DNA of 33,393 bases from Desulfovirgula sp. (GTDB taxonomy: Bacteria > Bacillota > Desulfotomaculia > Desulfotomaculales > Nap2-2B), in NCBI GenBank assembly GCA_020725585.1, contig DYES01000079.1, positions 1 to 33,393 of the forward strand, given 5' to 3'. The notes under the pieces are model-generated. The model did no database searches and was not told where the DNA came from. It saw only the letters and a list, made by a program, of their open reading frames with translations. Shown here one piece after another: positions 1 to 8,258 of this stretch. Within the stretch, counting starts at the first letter, position 1, and each line of letters begins with the position of its first letter. Made by a program: the position numbers and the translations under genes.

Positions 1-52
1 TCGCAGCCTTTCCTCCCGCCCCCTGAAGGAGGCGGGTGCGGTGACACTTCTG

Positions 53-910
53 CTACTCTTTTTGAAAAAATCTCGTAAAGAATCCGCGCTTTTCGCTCTC
101 AAGATCCCTGCCCCAGATTTCCCGAATAATTTCCGTGACCGCCCGGTGCGCGGGATCTTTCTGTTCAAAAATGCCGTTTTTAGTTTTCCCTTTAGGTAAA
201 TAGATCCAATTGTTGTCTTCTTCTAATTCCCTTCGCAAATCGATCAGAGGGCGCAACACAATCGACACGTAAACTGCGTCCTTTCGAAAATAATTCTGGT
301 TATGCCTGATGAGCTGCAAAAGCCTCCAACCCTCGGACAACCCCCCGCCGTATACATACACGACGTTGGTAGCATCCTTTAATACTTCACCGTCTTTAAC
401 GCACGGTAAATCGACAATTATGACGTCGTAATCCCTCCTTGCTTCCAAAACGGCTCGCTCCAGTTGTTGCTTGCTTTTAGCATGATAAGGTAAAAAATAT
501 AAATTGTCTGAGATCTGGGTTACCTCGGGCGTCTCCCAATCCGCCTGCTCGTAAGGCTCTAGCTCCAATAAATCCAAGACGTCGCTACAAACCAGAAATC
601 CCAGCAATTCTGCCTGAGCGTCAATCAGAAGCACCTTCGCCTTTTCGCTCACCCGCCAGGCCATGTTTAGGGCCAGCGTTGTTGCTCCCACACCGCCTTT
701 CACCCGGGCGATATAGACCACTCGCTGACGGAAGGCGGGCCGGACGTACTGGATCACCGTTGCGTCTTTACGCTTTTCTTCTTTGGCCTTAACGGCTTCC
801 CCGGAAAGCACCGCCCGGACGAAATCGACCTCTTTGTCAACGGCCCGGGCAATGGCTTCGTCGTCGAGGTACTGGGATAAGCGCTTGATTTTTTCCTCAA
901 GTGTTTCCAA
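53..910 (-). CDS. CpaE/TadZ-like ParA-family ATPase
   Basis: Likely a ParA/MinD-type ATPase of the tad pilus locus (TadZ/CpaE role: polar placement of the pilus machine on the inner membrane face). The 285-aa product has about 60 variable residues, then a deviant Walker A motif KGGVGATT near residue 75 with the signature lysine, and a hydrophobic strand DYDVIIVDLP near residue 160 acting as the Walker B-like region. It has no receiver or GGDEF domain, unlike its upstream neighbour. The TTG start is chosen because a strong AGGAGGAGG lies about 10 nt upstream; that sequence is also the last codons of the preceding gene, so translation is probably coupled. The family call is firm; the exact role is inferred from context. 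Confidence 0.82.
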   Translation of the reverse strand: METLEEKIKRLSQYLDDEAIARAVDKEVDFVRAVLSGEAVKAKEEKRKDATVIQYVRPAFRQRVVYIARVKGGVGATTLALNMAWRVSEKAKVLLIDAQAELLGFLVCSDVLDLLELEPYEQADWETPEVTQISDNLYFLPYHAKSKQQLERAVLEARRDYDVIIVDLPCVKDGEVLKDATNVVYVYGGGLSEGWRLLQLIRHNQNYFRKDAVYVSIVLRPLIDLRRELEEDNNWIYLPKGKTKNGIFEQKDPAHRAVTEIIREIWGRDLESEKRGFFTRFFQKE

Positions 911-918
911 AGCTTTGG

Positions 919-2718
919 CTACCTCCTCCTGAATAGATCCATAATCGTCTTGTCTTTCCAGCCGTTCTTTTTCTCAACCCTGGAAAAACCAAAAGACAGG
1001 CCCAGCTCTTTTGCCGCCTCTTCAGCTAATTTCCTCCACGGAGAAGAAGGATCGTCCAACCCGGCGATTTCCCCGCGGTAGCCCTTCTTTACAAAATCCT
1101 CCCAGTCTTCCGGGATCACCGCGATTACCCTGGGCAGTTCCTTCTTTGCTTTTATCCCCGCGTTAAAAAAAGCTTCCACCTTTTTGACGGAATGGAGCTT
1201 TGCGCTAAACCGGTTGCAGACGATCCTGATCCGCGACGGCTCCACGCCCATCATGACCAGCTTCGGGACGTAATCCTTTGTTTCTACTTCGGAAAACTTG
1301 GACTGATCCACCACCGCCAGCACCAGGTCGGCGCGGGGAAATAAGCCGTCCAGCCAGGGCTTGGTCCAGAACTCCGGCGGGGTGTCCCCAATCACCAAAT
1401 AATCCCGCGCCAGAAAATCCACTACGGCAGCCAGCTGGCCCGGCTCGAAATACGGCAGGGTTTTGTCCATCGGCCCGGGCAGCACCACCAGGCTGTTCTC
1501 CACCTTGACCAGCAATTCCCGCGCGAAGCGCTCCACGTGCTTTTTGCCAGACAGCCTCTCAACCCCCGGCCTGTTCTTTATGTCAAAAAACACCGCCACG
1601 TTGGGGCCGCCGAAGTCAAAGTCGCAAAGGCACGTAGGGATACCGGAACGGGCCATGAGCAGGGAAAGGGAGATGGCCACCGTCGTTTTGCCCACCCCGC
1701 CTTTGTTGGCGGCCACCAGAACGAGCTTCCCGTCCGACCGCCGGGTGTAGATGCTGTCGTAGTATTTTTTAAGCAGCGGGGCCTCGCTGGCTTCCCGCTT
1801 CCGGAAGTACATGGCCCTACCGGCTGCTTTTATCGCTACCTGCAGCTCTTCCGCTTTCCTGCCGAAACCGATGCCGTAGCTGAACCCCACCTCCAGGTTC
1901 CCGGCGTCTGGAGCCGCCTTTTTCCATTCCCCCCGTAACCTTTCGGTCACCATTTCGGCGTTTTCCGGCTGTGTTTCAGGAAGGACGAGGACGAACTCGT
2001 CGCCGCCCCAACGCACGGCAAGGTCCCGGCCTTTGAGGTTCTCCACAAGCATTTTCCCGAAGGCGGCCAGTACCTTGTCCCCTGCAGCATGACCCAGGAT
2101 GTCGTTAACAGACTTAAAGCTGTCCAGATCGACGAAAACTACGGAGTACGGGCTGTCCAGCGTAACGTTCTCCAGGTAACGCCTTGTATAGCAGCCAGTG
2201 AGGGCGTCCCTGCAACTTTCGTCTGCCGGTTTTAGCTGAACTTCTTGGGTTTGGCCGGGACAAGCCGCTATGAACGCTTCCTGGTCGCCACAACCCGCCT
2301 CCGGAACCTCTTCTTCTCTCCATTCCAGGCCTTCCCCCGCTTCCAGCAATTCCTGCCGTGCCTGGGTCAGAGCAGCGAAAATAGTATAGGGCCTGTCCCC
2401 CGGCAACTTTCCCGTGACCACGTTGGTTAACCCACGCCTGGCGGCCTGGCGGACGTAGGCTTTCGCCTGCTCGTTTAGAACCCCAACCAGCAGGACGATA
2501 TGGCTTGCCGGGAACTCCACGGGGAGTCGCCGGATAATGCTTGCGGAGTCCCCCGGTAAAAACCGGGACACCAGCACCACGTCGGGGCGGTCCCCGGCGT
2601 ACTGAAAGAGACGTTCGGCGTCTGGAGCGACCTCAAACCTCCATTCGGAGTAGCGTTTTCGCAGGTTGTCCCGGATCACTTCAGCCGCGCCGGGTTCGGC
2701 GGCGATTATGCAAAACAT
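919..2718 (-). CDS. REC-like / GGDEF / ParA-type ATPase fusion (TadZ/CpaE-like)
   Basis: A 599-aa protein with three recognisable parts. Residues 1-125 resemble a response-regulator receiver fold, but the strand expected to end in the phospho-acceptor Asp reads DVVLVSRF, so it is probably not phosphorylated. Residues about 165-315 form a GGDEF domain (DALTGCYTRRYL, VVFVDLDSFKSVND, RWGGDEF at 236-242), so diguanylate cyclase activity is plausible; no RxxD inhibitory site is seen just before GGDEF. Residues about 330-599 are a ParA/MinD ATPase with Walker A NKGGVGKTT near 338-346. CpaE/TadZ proteins normally have only receiver plus ATPase; the GGDEF insertion is unusual. ATG start with AGGTGAG upstream. 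Its last codons (AGG AGG AGG TAG) serve as the Shine-Dalgarno of the next gene. Confidence 0.88.
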   Translation of the reverse strand: MFCIIAAEPGAAEVIRDNLRKRYSEWRFEVAPDAERLFQYAGDRPDVVLVSRFLPGDSASIIRRLPVEFPASHIVLLVGVLNEQAKAYVRQAARRGLTNVVTGKLPGDRPYTIFAALTQARQELLEAGEGLEWREEEVPEAGCGDQEAFIAACPGQTQEVQLKPADESCRDALTGCYTRRYLENVTLDSPYSVVFVDLDSFKSVNDILGHAAGDKVLAAFGKMLVENLKGRDLAVRWGGDEFVLVLPETQPENAEMVTERLRGEWKKAAPDAGNLEVGFSYGIGFGRKAEELQVAIKAAGRAMYFRKREASEAPLLKKYYDSIYTRRSDGKLVLVAANKGGVGKTTVAISLSLLMARSGIPTCLCDFDFGGPNVAVFFDIKNRPGVERLSGKKHVERFARELLVKVENSLVVLPGPMDKTLPYFEPGQLAAVVDFLARDYLVIGDTPPEFWTKPWLDGLFPRADLVLAVVDQSKFSEVETKDYVPKLVMMGVEPSRIRIVCNRFSAKLHSVKKVEAFFNAGIKAKKELPRVIAVIPEDWEDFVKKGYRGEIAGLDDPSSPWRKLAEEAAKELGLSFGFSRVEKKNGWKDKTIMDLFRRR

Positions 2719-2746
2719 CGCGACTCACCTCGTTTTTTTTATCTTT

Positions 2747-2820
2747 TGGCGGGCCAGCCGGGATTCGAACCCGGATCAACGGATTTGGAGTCCGCCGTTT
2801 TCCCGTTAAACTACCGGCCC
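2747..2820 (-). tRNA. tRNA-Trp (CCA)
   Basis: The minus strand folds into a full cloverleaf: acceptor GGGCCGG pairing with CTGGCCC (one G-U), anticodon stem GCGGA/TCCGT with loop CTCCAAA giving anticodon CCA, T arm CCGGG TTCGAAT CCCGG, discriminator G and an encoded CCA tail. It sits between the cpaB terminator and the GGDEF/ParA gene on the same strand. Confidence 0.97.
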
Positions 2821-2822
2821 AG

Positions 2823-2846
2823 AAAAACCCCGCTAATCTGCGGGGT
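2823..2846 (-). terminator. Rho-independent terminator after cpaB
   Basis: On the minus strand CCCCGC-AGATTA-GCGGGG is followed by TTTTTC. The hairpin contains the TAG stop of the cpaB-like gene, so the terminator overlaps the coding end and separates the pilus operon from tRNA-Trp a few bases downstream. Confidence 0.85.
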
Positions 2847-3483
2847 TCGTTTTCACAAGGTATATCCTCTTCTGGCTGGCCGCCTGCACTATCGCCGGGG
2901 CCGCCTCTTTTGTCACTTCCAGACCCACGGAGGCAGGAACCCTCATACCAGGAGGTCCGGCCACCTGACCCATCCCTTTTTTCTCGACAGGGGAAAGCTC
3001 CGCCCCGTTGCTGTCGTAGGAGTGCAGGACCTTCGCCCCCTGGTAAAGCTTCACGGCATTTACTACCTGCTGGCTTCTGTCAATAGCGAAAATGTCTACG
3101 GTATCTCCCGCAAAAACGGCGGCGGAAGAAGATAAGTCGACCGGCACGTGAACCTCCACCAGGCCGGGCCTGCGGGGGATTTCCCCGATGACGCCGGGGG
3201 TTACGTACTGCCCTTCCACCAGGGAAACTCTGGCGGCTTTGCCGGCTACCTGGTTCACGTCGGTAACGAAATCTTTAGCAATTACCGACGGCACTTTAAC
3301 CGCCTCCACCTGGTCGGGCCGGATTTCGGAGCCGGCCGGGATGAATTGGACAACCTTCACGGCGTCGACGGTCTTACGGAGCTCGGCATACTTTACGTTT
3401 GCGCTGCGGGTAATCAGAAAGGTTAGCAAGGCCGCCAACAGCAGGCACGCGACTATCACTGCTTTACGTCCCACGCCACCCAC
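2833..3483 (-). CDS. cpaB: CpaB/RcpC-like SAF-domain pilus assembly protein
   Basis: A 216-aa protein with an N-terminal membrane anchor (hydrophobic about 8-25), then a SAF-type segment (VVQFIPAGSEIRPDQVEAV near 42-60, followed by LVEGQYVTPG) and a beta-rich RcpC-like region (DTVDIFAI). In Flp/Tad systems CpaB/RcpC is a periplasmic or extracytoplasmic assembly factor linked to the secretion channel; in a Gram-positive it presumably acts outside the membrane. Last gene before the terminator, 3 nt after the RDD gene, clearly in the tad operon. Confidence 0.87.
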   Translation of the reverse strand: MGGVGRKAVIVACLLLAALLTFLITRSANVKYAELRKTVDAVKVVQFIPAGSEIRPDQVEAVKVPSVIAKDFVTDVNQVAGKAARVSLVEGQYVTPGVIGEIPRRPGLVEVHVPVDLSSSAAVFAGDTVDIFAIDRSQQVVNAVKLYQGAKVLHSYDSNGAELSPVEKKGMGQVAGPPGMRVPASVGLEVTKEAAPAIVQAASQKRIYLVKTNPAD

Positions 3484-3486
3484 CTC

Positions 3487-3900
3487 TTATCGGATCCTGC
3501 TGGCAGCCTTCACTACCCGCGTCCCCGCGAACCTGTCGCCGAACCTTCGCCCGTCTCTGTCGGTCAAGGCCGCAACCGTCTCCGTTGCGACTACGAGCGC
3601 CATCACAACGGCGTAAACCGCGAGCCCCAGCAACGGCACTATAAGGAATATCTCTGGAAAAGCGAGGAGCGCGTTGCGCTTTACTGAATCAGCATACGAA
3701 GCTGGCGTATTTTCGCCACGGACGACCCTGATGTTAACAACTTTTTTCCCGATACTGCGTCCGCCGAACAGGCCGTCCCGCACCAGCATGTAGACCATTC
3801 CAGCGATCCCCCCGACAACGGGGATAATACTCACCAACACTGCAAAAACGACGTCTATGAGAAACGCCAAACCTCTTTCGACCAGGTCTGCTTTCTGCAC
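3487..3900 (-). CDS. RDD-family membrane protein
   Basis: A 137-aa integral membrane protein of the RDD family: an early Arg (DLVERGLAFLIDVVFA), hydrophobic segments, and the conserved GLFGGRSIGKKVVNIRVV stretch near the middle. A longer reading from 4023 would overlap the preceding gene by 100 bp. The GTG start at 3900 is preferred: GGGAG lies about 8 nt upstream and the conserved family sequence starts right after it. Function in the pilus locus is unknown; RDD proteins are often proposed transporters or membrane accessory proteins. Confidence 0.82.
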   Translation of the reverse strand: MQKADLVERGLAFLIDVVFAVLVSIIPVVGGIAGMVYMLVRDGLFGGRSIGKKVVNIRVVRGENTPASYADSVKRNALLAFPEIFLIVPLLGLAVYAVVMALVVATETVAALTDRDGRRFGDRFAGTRVVKAASRIR

Positions 3901-3923
3901 TGTCCACCACTCCCTGTTTTTCG

Positions 3924-4463
3924 TTAATCCAAAACCATTACCCCCCGCCGGACGTGCTCCTTTTCCCTCCGGGAATACCCTTTTCCAAACACTTTCGGCA
4001 CGGGGAAGGCCCCTTTTACCCAATAAGCTCTGCCGCTCCTTTCCATCTCTCGGATCAGCTGGCGGACAGATGCCGGGAGAGGGACGGACGTCTCCCAGAA
4101 GTAAACCGCCGGACGAGGGAAAGTTTCGTAGATCAGCTTCAGGTCCCGCTCCAGCGCCGCACCGCCGGTGTAGCCGGGCACGTGTATTTCGTAAGCCCTC
4201 TTTTGCCTGGCTATTTTTTTTCCGCCCGCAAGCAGCAAATAAAGCCAGGCAATCAGGGGCGAAAGGGGGACCAGCGCAACGGTTTCCAGCCCTTTCGCCC
4301 TGCTTTTTTTGATCGCCTGCCGCCTTTCCACCAGGAAGTGATAAAAAAACAGCAGGGCGAAAACTACGGAGCCGACGACGGGTATAACACCCGCCCAGAA
4401 AAGCGACGTGAAAGCGGAAACGAGGAAAAGCCAGAACACCGCGTCCCTGCCCAATGTGCCCAT
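3924..4463 (-). CDS. Hypothetical membrane protein in tad operon
   Basis: A 179-aa protein not recognised as a known family. It has two adjacent hydrophobic helices near the N-terminus (about 9-45) and a third at about 65-80 (LSPLIAWLYLLLAGG), then a basic, probably cytoplasmic or surface-exposed domain of about 95 residues without Cys. It sits between the TadE-like and RDD genes with short spacers, so it is an accessory pilus gene by position only. Confidence 0.75.
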   Translation of the reverse strand: MGTLGRDAVFWLFLVSAFTSLFWAGVIPVVGSVVFALLFFYHFLVERRQAIKKSRAKGLETVALVPLSPLIAWLYLLLAGGKKIARQKRAYEIHVPGYTGGAALERDLKLIYETFPRPAVYFWETSVPLPASVRQLIREMERSGRAYWVKGAFPVPKVFGKGYSRREKEHVRRGVMVLD

Positions 4464-4476
4464 ACAGCCACCCGCC

Positions 4477-4890
4477 TCAAAACGACGGCCAGGCGTACGT
4501 CACGTTATACGCCCCCGGGGCGTAGGCGCTGACCGCCCGGCCGTGGGCCGTCACCGGCACGTCGAAAGACGCCCACCGCCCCAACCGGAACGGGAAGCGG
4601 TAAGTCAGGGTCGCCCGCACCGGGGTCCCCCAATACACGGGACCGCCCGGGGCGGACACCTGCACGGTCAGGCGGGAGCGGTCGAGCCCGCGCTCCCGGA
4701 TAAACCGGTTCAGCTCGGCGTTGGCTTCCGTAGTGTAACCGCCGTACTTGCCCTGCGACCGGGCCAGATATTCAGCCTGGTTCTGCAGGGCGTACCACAT
4801 TCCGGTGAGCCCGGACGTGACGGCGAGGCCCACGGCGAAGACGACCAGGACGAAGAGCGCCCCGAAGGTCGCGACTACTTTGTCCAGCAC
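4477..4890 (-). CDS. TadE/DUF4320-like pseudopilin
   Basis: A 137-aa protein with an N-terminal hydrophobic helix (about 8-30) followed by a short beta-rich domain (ATLTYRFPF, VPVTAHGRAV). This layout is that of TadE/TadF or DUF4320 minor pseudopilins in Gram-positive tad clusters. It follows the Flp-like pilin gene by 15 bp on the same strand. The family assignment rests on architecture and position, not on a diagnostic motif. Confidence 0.72.
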   Translation of the reverse strand: MLDKVVATFGALFVLVVFAVGLAVTSGLTGMWYALQNQAEYLARSQGKYGGYTTEANAELNRFIRERGLDRSRLTVQVSAPGGPVYWGTPVRATLTYRFPFRLGRWASFDVPVTAHGRAVSAYAPGAYNVTYAWPSF

Positions 4891-4905
4891 GGCCGACCGC
4901 CAGCC

Positions 4906-5091
4906 TTAGAAACCGAAGCTGGCGCGCAGCCAGTTAACCGCGGCGGTGAAGAAGTCCCCCACGGTGGTGGGCATGATCCGCATGAGCAAGACGATTACCA
5001 GCACCGTCACCACGGTAGCTCCCAGCGTCCAGGCGAGGGCCTCCAGCTTGCCGGACTCATCTTTTAAGATTTCGACCGCTTTCTTGAGCAT
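4906..5091 (-). CDS. Flp-like major pilin candidate
   Basis: A 61-aa protein starting MLKKAVEILKDESGKLEALAW, with a charged N-terminus, then a long hydrophobic helix (about 18-40) and a short tail ending in FGF. The size and the ESG...E pattern before the helix resemble Flp pilins and small membrane subunits of tad loci. ATG at 5091 is chosen because AAAGGGGG lies about 9 nt upstream; an in-frame GTG at 5124 overlaps the stop of the preceding small gene but has no good ribosome site. Confidence 0.75.
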   Translation of the reverse strand: MLKKAVEILKDESGKLEALAWTLGATVVTVLVIVLLMRIMPTTVGDFFTAAVNWLRASFGF

Positions 5092-5120
5092 TTCGGTATT
5101 CCCCCTTTGATTTTTTTGCG

Positions 5121-5225
5121 TCACCTAAACCATCCCGCAACTTGCAGAAAACTCCACCGGGCCCAGATAAGCATGACCAGCAGCAGAAAGACAATTCCTG
5201 CCGCCAACAGGACTCTCTTCAGCAA
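5121..5225 (-). CDS. 34-aa single-pass membrane peptide
   Basis: Reading frame TTG (5223-5225) to TGA (5121-5123) codes for 34 residues: a basic start (MLKRVL), a hydrophobic helix LLAAGIVFLLLVMLIWA and a short WSFLQVAGWFR tail. GGAGGGGG lies 8 nt upstream of the TTG, and the frame neatly fills the gap between tadC and the Flp-like gene. Possibly a minor pilin or assembly peptide; unrecognised. Confidence 0.6.
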   Translation of the reverse strand: MLKRVLLAAGIVFLLLVMLIWARWSFLQVAGWFR

Positions 5226-5241
5226 AACGCAGACCCCCTCC

Positions 5242-6036
5242 CTACATGAACATCCCTCCCATCGTACGGGTGAAGTATTTCCACGCCGGGTAGCCGAACT
5301 CCAGAGCGGCCCCGATCAGACCTACGACGCAGAGCAGAGCAATCAACCCGGATTTGGCTGCCGTCGCCCTGGCCGCGGCAACCTCCTCCATGTTCCGGAT
5401 CTGGTCGTCCAGGTCGGCAAAAACGTCAGGTCTCACTCCCACGTCCCAGGACGCCTGGAGGCGGAAGCACACGGCGTCCACGACCGGGTGCTTTGCTTTG
5501 CGGGCCAGGTCCGACAGGGCCTCCACGCACCCCGTCCTGCCGACCTGGTGAACCGCCTTCGCCATTTCGGAACGCAGCGGCTCGGGCAGAAACGGCACGG
5601 TCAGCTCCATCGCCCGGCGGGGGGTGATGGCCCCGGTCTCCAGGAACGACGGAAAGAAATGGACCAGCGTGGGTATTCCGTCGAAAAGCGCCCCCCGCCA
5701 GCGGTCGTACTCCAGGCCGATCCACGCGTCGAAGAGGAGTATCCCTCCCAGGACAAACACCGGGACCGCCGCAAGAGCGACAGGGCTCCCACCTACGACG
5801 GCGGCCGCCAGCAGCCCGAACGCAGCCCCGGTCACTGCCCCTGTCTTTGCCGTCTTCCAGGGATCGCGCCCGACCAACCCGTATAACTCTTCCCGGCCTG
5901 CCCGGAAAAAGTATTTGCCGAGGCGGGCTTTGGCCTCGTCGTAGACTGCCGTGGCAGGGCTTACCTCGTATTCCCTGGCGTAGAAAACCGCCAGGAGCAG
6001 GGCTGCCAAAGTGACGAAAAGCAGCAGCGAAAGCAT
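5242..6036 (-). CDS. tadC: TadC-like type II secretion F-domain protein
   Basis: A 264-aa inner-membrane platform protein. It has an N-terminal helix, a pair of helices near 70-105 (AAFGLLAAAVVGGSPVALAAVPVFVLGG), a cytoplasmic helical domain with the T2SF-like LVHFFPSFLETGAITPRRAM pattern, and a C-terminal membrane helix. TadC and TadB form the platform for pilus assembly with the TadA ATPase. It abuts the tadB stop with no gap, and so is translationally coupled. Confidence 0.85.
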   Translation of the reverse strand: MLSLLLFVTLAALLLAVFYAREYEVSPATAVYDEAKARLGKYFFRAGREELYGLVGRDPWKTAKTGAVTGAAFGLLAAAVVGGSPVALAAVPVFVLGGILLFDAWIGLEYDRWRGALFDGIPTLVHFFPSFLETGAITPRRAMELTVPFLPEPLRSEMAKAVHQVGRTGCVEALSDLARKAKHPVVDAVCFRLQASWDVGVRPDVFADLDDQIRNMEEVAAARATAAKSGLIALLCVVGLIGAALEFGYPAWKYFTRTMGGMFM

Positions 6037-6831
6037 CTACACCGCTCCCTCCAAGTCTTTATTCTGAGTCAGCTTCCGCATGGCGAAGATCAGCCCCACC
6101 ACTACGGCGGAGGCCGCCGCGATAACCAGCCTGCCGCTCCCCTCGGCGTAGTACCCCCGGAGCGCGGTGGCGTCAGCAAAAAGCCCGGCCAGCAGTATTC
6201 CGACCACTGCGTACCCGGCGAACTTAACCTCTACGAGACTTTTAGCCCGCTCCGCCAGGAGCCTCTCCCTCTGCCGGAGGGCCTGGCCCAGCCGGGCAAG
6301 CCCCTTCCCGGCAGCCCAGGGTCCCCCGGCGGTGGAAGCAGCTTCCAGGATGGCGGCTACGGCCTCAAATTCCGGCAGTTTATATTTCCCGGCCAGCCCC
6401 CGGAAGGCCCGGGGGAAGGAAAAGTGCGGGTTAAGTTCGTACTGCAAAACCATCTCCCGGAACTCTTTCCCGAAAGGATCGGCGAAGTTCGCCCCTACGG
6501 TTCGGACCACTTCCCCTGCCGTCTGGCCCGCCGCGAACATGCCGGAAGCAGCGGTGACGAAATCGCGGGCCAGGGCGCGGTGCTTAGCCAGCCGGCGGGC
6601 TTCGGCGAAGTCTGCGACCCACCCCGGCAGGAACCACCCCAGGGCGGCCCAGGGTATCCCGGCCAGGGGGCCGAAGGCCAGGGCGGCCAGAAAGAAGCAC
6701 CCGACGGCAGAGGCCGCGGGGAGGGCAAACCTCACCAGGGCGGTCCGGACGAAAGATGCTTCCGGCAGGGGACCGCCGGCCAAAACGTAGAGTAAGAGAA
6801 AAAGCGTCGCCAATAGCAGCAGGAACAGCAC
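6037..6831 (-). CDS. tadB: TadB-like type II secretion F-domain protein
   Basis: A 264-aa membrane protein: an N-terminal hydrophobic segment, two further helices (about 30-75, VGCFFLAALAFGPLAGIPWAALG), a cytoplasmic T2SF domain (VTAASGMFAAGQTAGEVVRTV, PEFEAVAAILEAASTAGG) and C-terminal helices. TadB pairs with TadC as the platform through which pilin subunits are assembled. It starts one base after the tadA stop. Confidence 0.86.
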   Translation of the reverse strand: MLFLLLLATLFLLLYVLAGGPLPEASFVRTALVRFALPAASAVGCFFLAALAFGPLAGIPWAALGWFLPGWVADFAEARRLAKHRALARDFVTAASGMFAAGQTAGEVVRTVGANFADPFGKEFREMVLQYELNPHFSFPRAFRGLAGKYKLPEFEAVAAILEAASTAGGPWAAGKGLARLGQALRQRERLLAERAKSLVEVKFAGYAVVGILLAGLFADATALRGYYAEGSGRLVIAAASAVVVGLIFAMRKLTQNKDLEGAV

Positions 6832-6832
6832 G

Positions 6833-8164
6833 TTACCTCACCTCAAAAAATCTTTGCTTGACTTCCCTGTACTCCGGTTTCACCCTCGCCCCCCGGAAGG
6901 CCAGCATCGCCAGGCGCTCCGGGCTGACCGGGTTCTCGTAAAGCCAGCGCCGGGTTTTGCCGCCGGAAGCGGCAAATTCTTCGGCGTCGAAGCGGATGAT
7001 CGTCCGGTATCCCTGGCCGGGAACGACCTCTACAACTTCCATCAGGGTGCGTCTGCGCTCTTCAGTGATCGTCTCTTTATCCAGGAAAATCAGGAAATGA
7101 AACATCGAAGCGATTATTTCGTCAAGAAACTCCCGCGGCAGATTGATCCCCCCGTCCATGAACATGCCCCACAGCCGGGTGCGGAGGCTGTTCACGTCCC
7201 CGGCGTGCAGGGTGGTCCAGAAGCCGCCCGATGTGGAAGCGGCCATTGAAGAAGCGGGGATTATTTCTTTGCTCCTGATCTCGCCCAGGATCGCCCGGTC
7301 GGGGTTATTCCGGTTCATGGTGCGGACGAGGGAACCCATGTCGGCGATTACCCGGTCGCCCACCTGGACCTCCACCAGGTTGACCACGTTCTTCAGGTTC
7401 GGTAGGTACACCTCGAAACTGGTCTCGGCGATGAACACCCTCTCCAGGGGGTCGATAAACTGCCCCGCACCACGCATGAAAGTCGTCTTTCCGGAATCCG
7501 TGCGGCCGCAGACAGCAAAATTGGCGTGTCCCAAAACCAGGAGATCCACCACCATCTCCGCCACAAACTCCGGCAGCATCCCGGACTCGACCAGTTTAGA
7601 CAAGGGCATCGGCGGCCTCGTCACGGGGGACTTGCGGAAGGTAGCCGATACCCCGAAGGGAGAAGCCTTGAAGCCGACGACTGCCACGCGGGTACCGTCT
7701 TTCAGCCAAACGTCCTGAATAGGGGCTTCCTCCGTGAGCGGGCGGCCCGCGTCCTCACATATCTTCTGGAGGTAGCGCAGGGCCTCCTGGTTGTCCCGGA
7801 AGTATACCTTTCCGGTGGGCCACGGCCTGCCGCGCTTGCCGTAGAATACCTTCGGCACGCCGTCCGGGGAGGGGTTTAAAAAAACTTCCGTGACTTCCTC
7901 GGCCCCCGGCATGAAGAACTCCTGGAGCACCCCGTAGCCCGTAGCCTGACCCATCAAGGCAGAGACGATTTCGTCAACTTCGTGCGGGGCCACCAGGTCA
8001 GAGCGGGTCAGGACGGCCTGGCGCAGGATTTTTTCCAGGGTCTCCCGGTCGCGGTAGGTCGAAAACACGTCAGAAGGAAGGGAAGAGGCGATCTGCTCAA
8101 TGATTTTAGCCTTTTCTTTCTCCTCCCATTCCTGCCAGTCGGTCGAGGCGAATTCTAAGGGCAT
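6833..8164 (-). CDS. tadA: TadA/CpaF-type secretion ATPase
   Basis: A 443-aa hexameric secretion ATPase that powers Flp pilus assembly. Walker A GRTDSGKTT is at about 220-228, the Walker B-like element DRAILGEIRSKE follows, and the His box region is represented by GFWTTLHAGDVNSLRTRL. The N-terminal helical domain typical of CpaF is present. An in-frame extension to 8299 would run into the divergent hicA gene; ATG at 8164 with GAAAGGAGAG upstream is chosen. First gene of the tadABC operon; its promoter must lie within 8165-8258, overlapping the hicA promoter region. Confidence 0.92.
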   Translation of the reverse strand: MPLEFASTDWQEWEEKEKAKIIEQIASSLPSDVFSTYRDRETLEKILRQAVLTRSDLVAPHEVDEIVSALMGQATGYGVLQEFFMPGAEEVTEVFLNPSPDGVPKVFYGKRGRPWPTGKVYFRDNQEALRYLQKICEDAGRPLTEEAPIQDVWLKDGTRVAVVGFKASPFGVSATFRKSPVTRPPMPLSKLVESGMLPEFVAEMVVDLLVLGHANFAVCGRTDSGKTTFMRGAGQFIDPLERVFIAETSFEVYLPNLKNVVNLVEVQVGDRVIADMGSLVRTMNRNNPDRAILGEIRSKEIIPASSMAASTSGGFWTTLHAGDVNSLRTRLWGMFMDGGINLPREFLDEIIASMFHFLIFLDKETITEERRRTLMEVVEVVPGQGYRTIIRFDAEEFAASGGKTRRWLYENPVSPERLAMLAFRGARVKPEYREVKQRFFEVR

Positions 8165-8188
8165 GGGATCAGCTCTCCTTTCTTCCAG

Positions 8189-8216
8189 TTGATCTTGACA
8201 ACATTTAAGATATAAT
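8189..8216 (+). promoter_or_regulatory. Probable sigma-A promoter of hicAB
   Basis: TTGATC (8189-8194), 16-bp spacer, TATAAT (8211-8216). It points at the TTG start of hicA at 8259. It lies inside the divergent intergenic space with tadA, so HicB autoregulation could also affect the pilus operon (inference). Confidence 0.6.
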
Positions 8217-8258
8217 TGAAGTAGTAATATCAGATACGCTATCAAGGCGTGGTTCCGA

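Noticed and set aside
11-40. Rho-independent terminator after the CpaE-like gene
   Set aside because: A CCCGCC...GGCGGG hairpin is present, but no T-run follows on the minus strand, and the downstream sequence is cut off by the window start.
3901-4023. N-terminal extension of the RDD gene
   Set aside because: It overlaps the previous gene by 100 bp and is Arg/Gly/Pro-rich; the GTG at 3900 has a ribosome site and fits the family start.
8195-8216. TTGACA plus TATAAT as the hicA promoter
   Set aside because: The spacing is only 10 bp; TTGATC at 8189 with a 16-bp spacer is the better pair.
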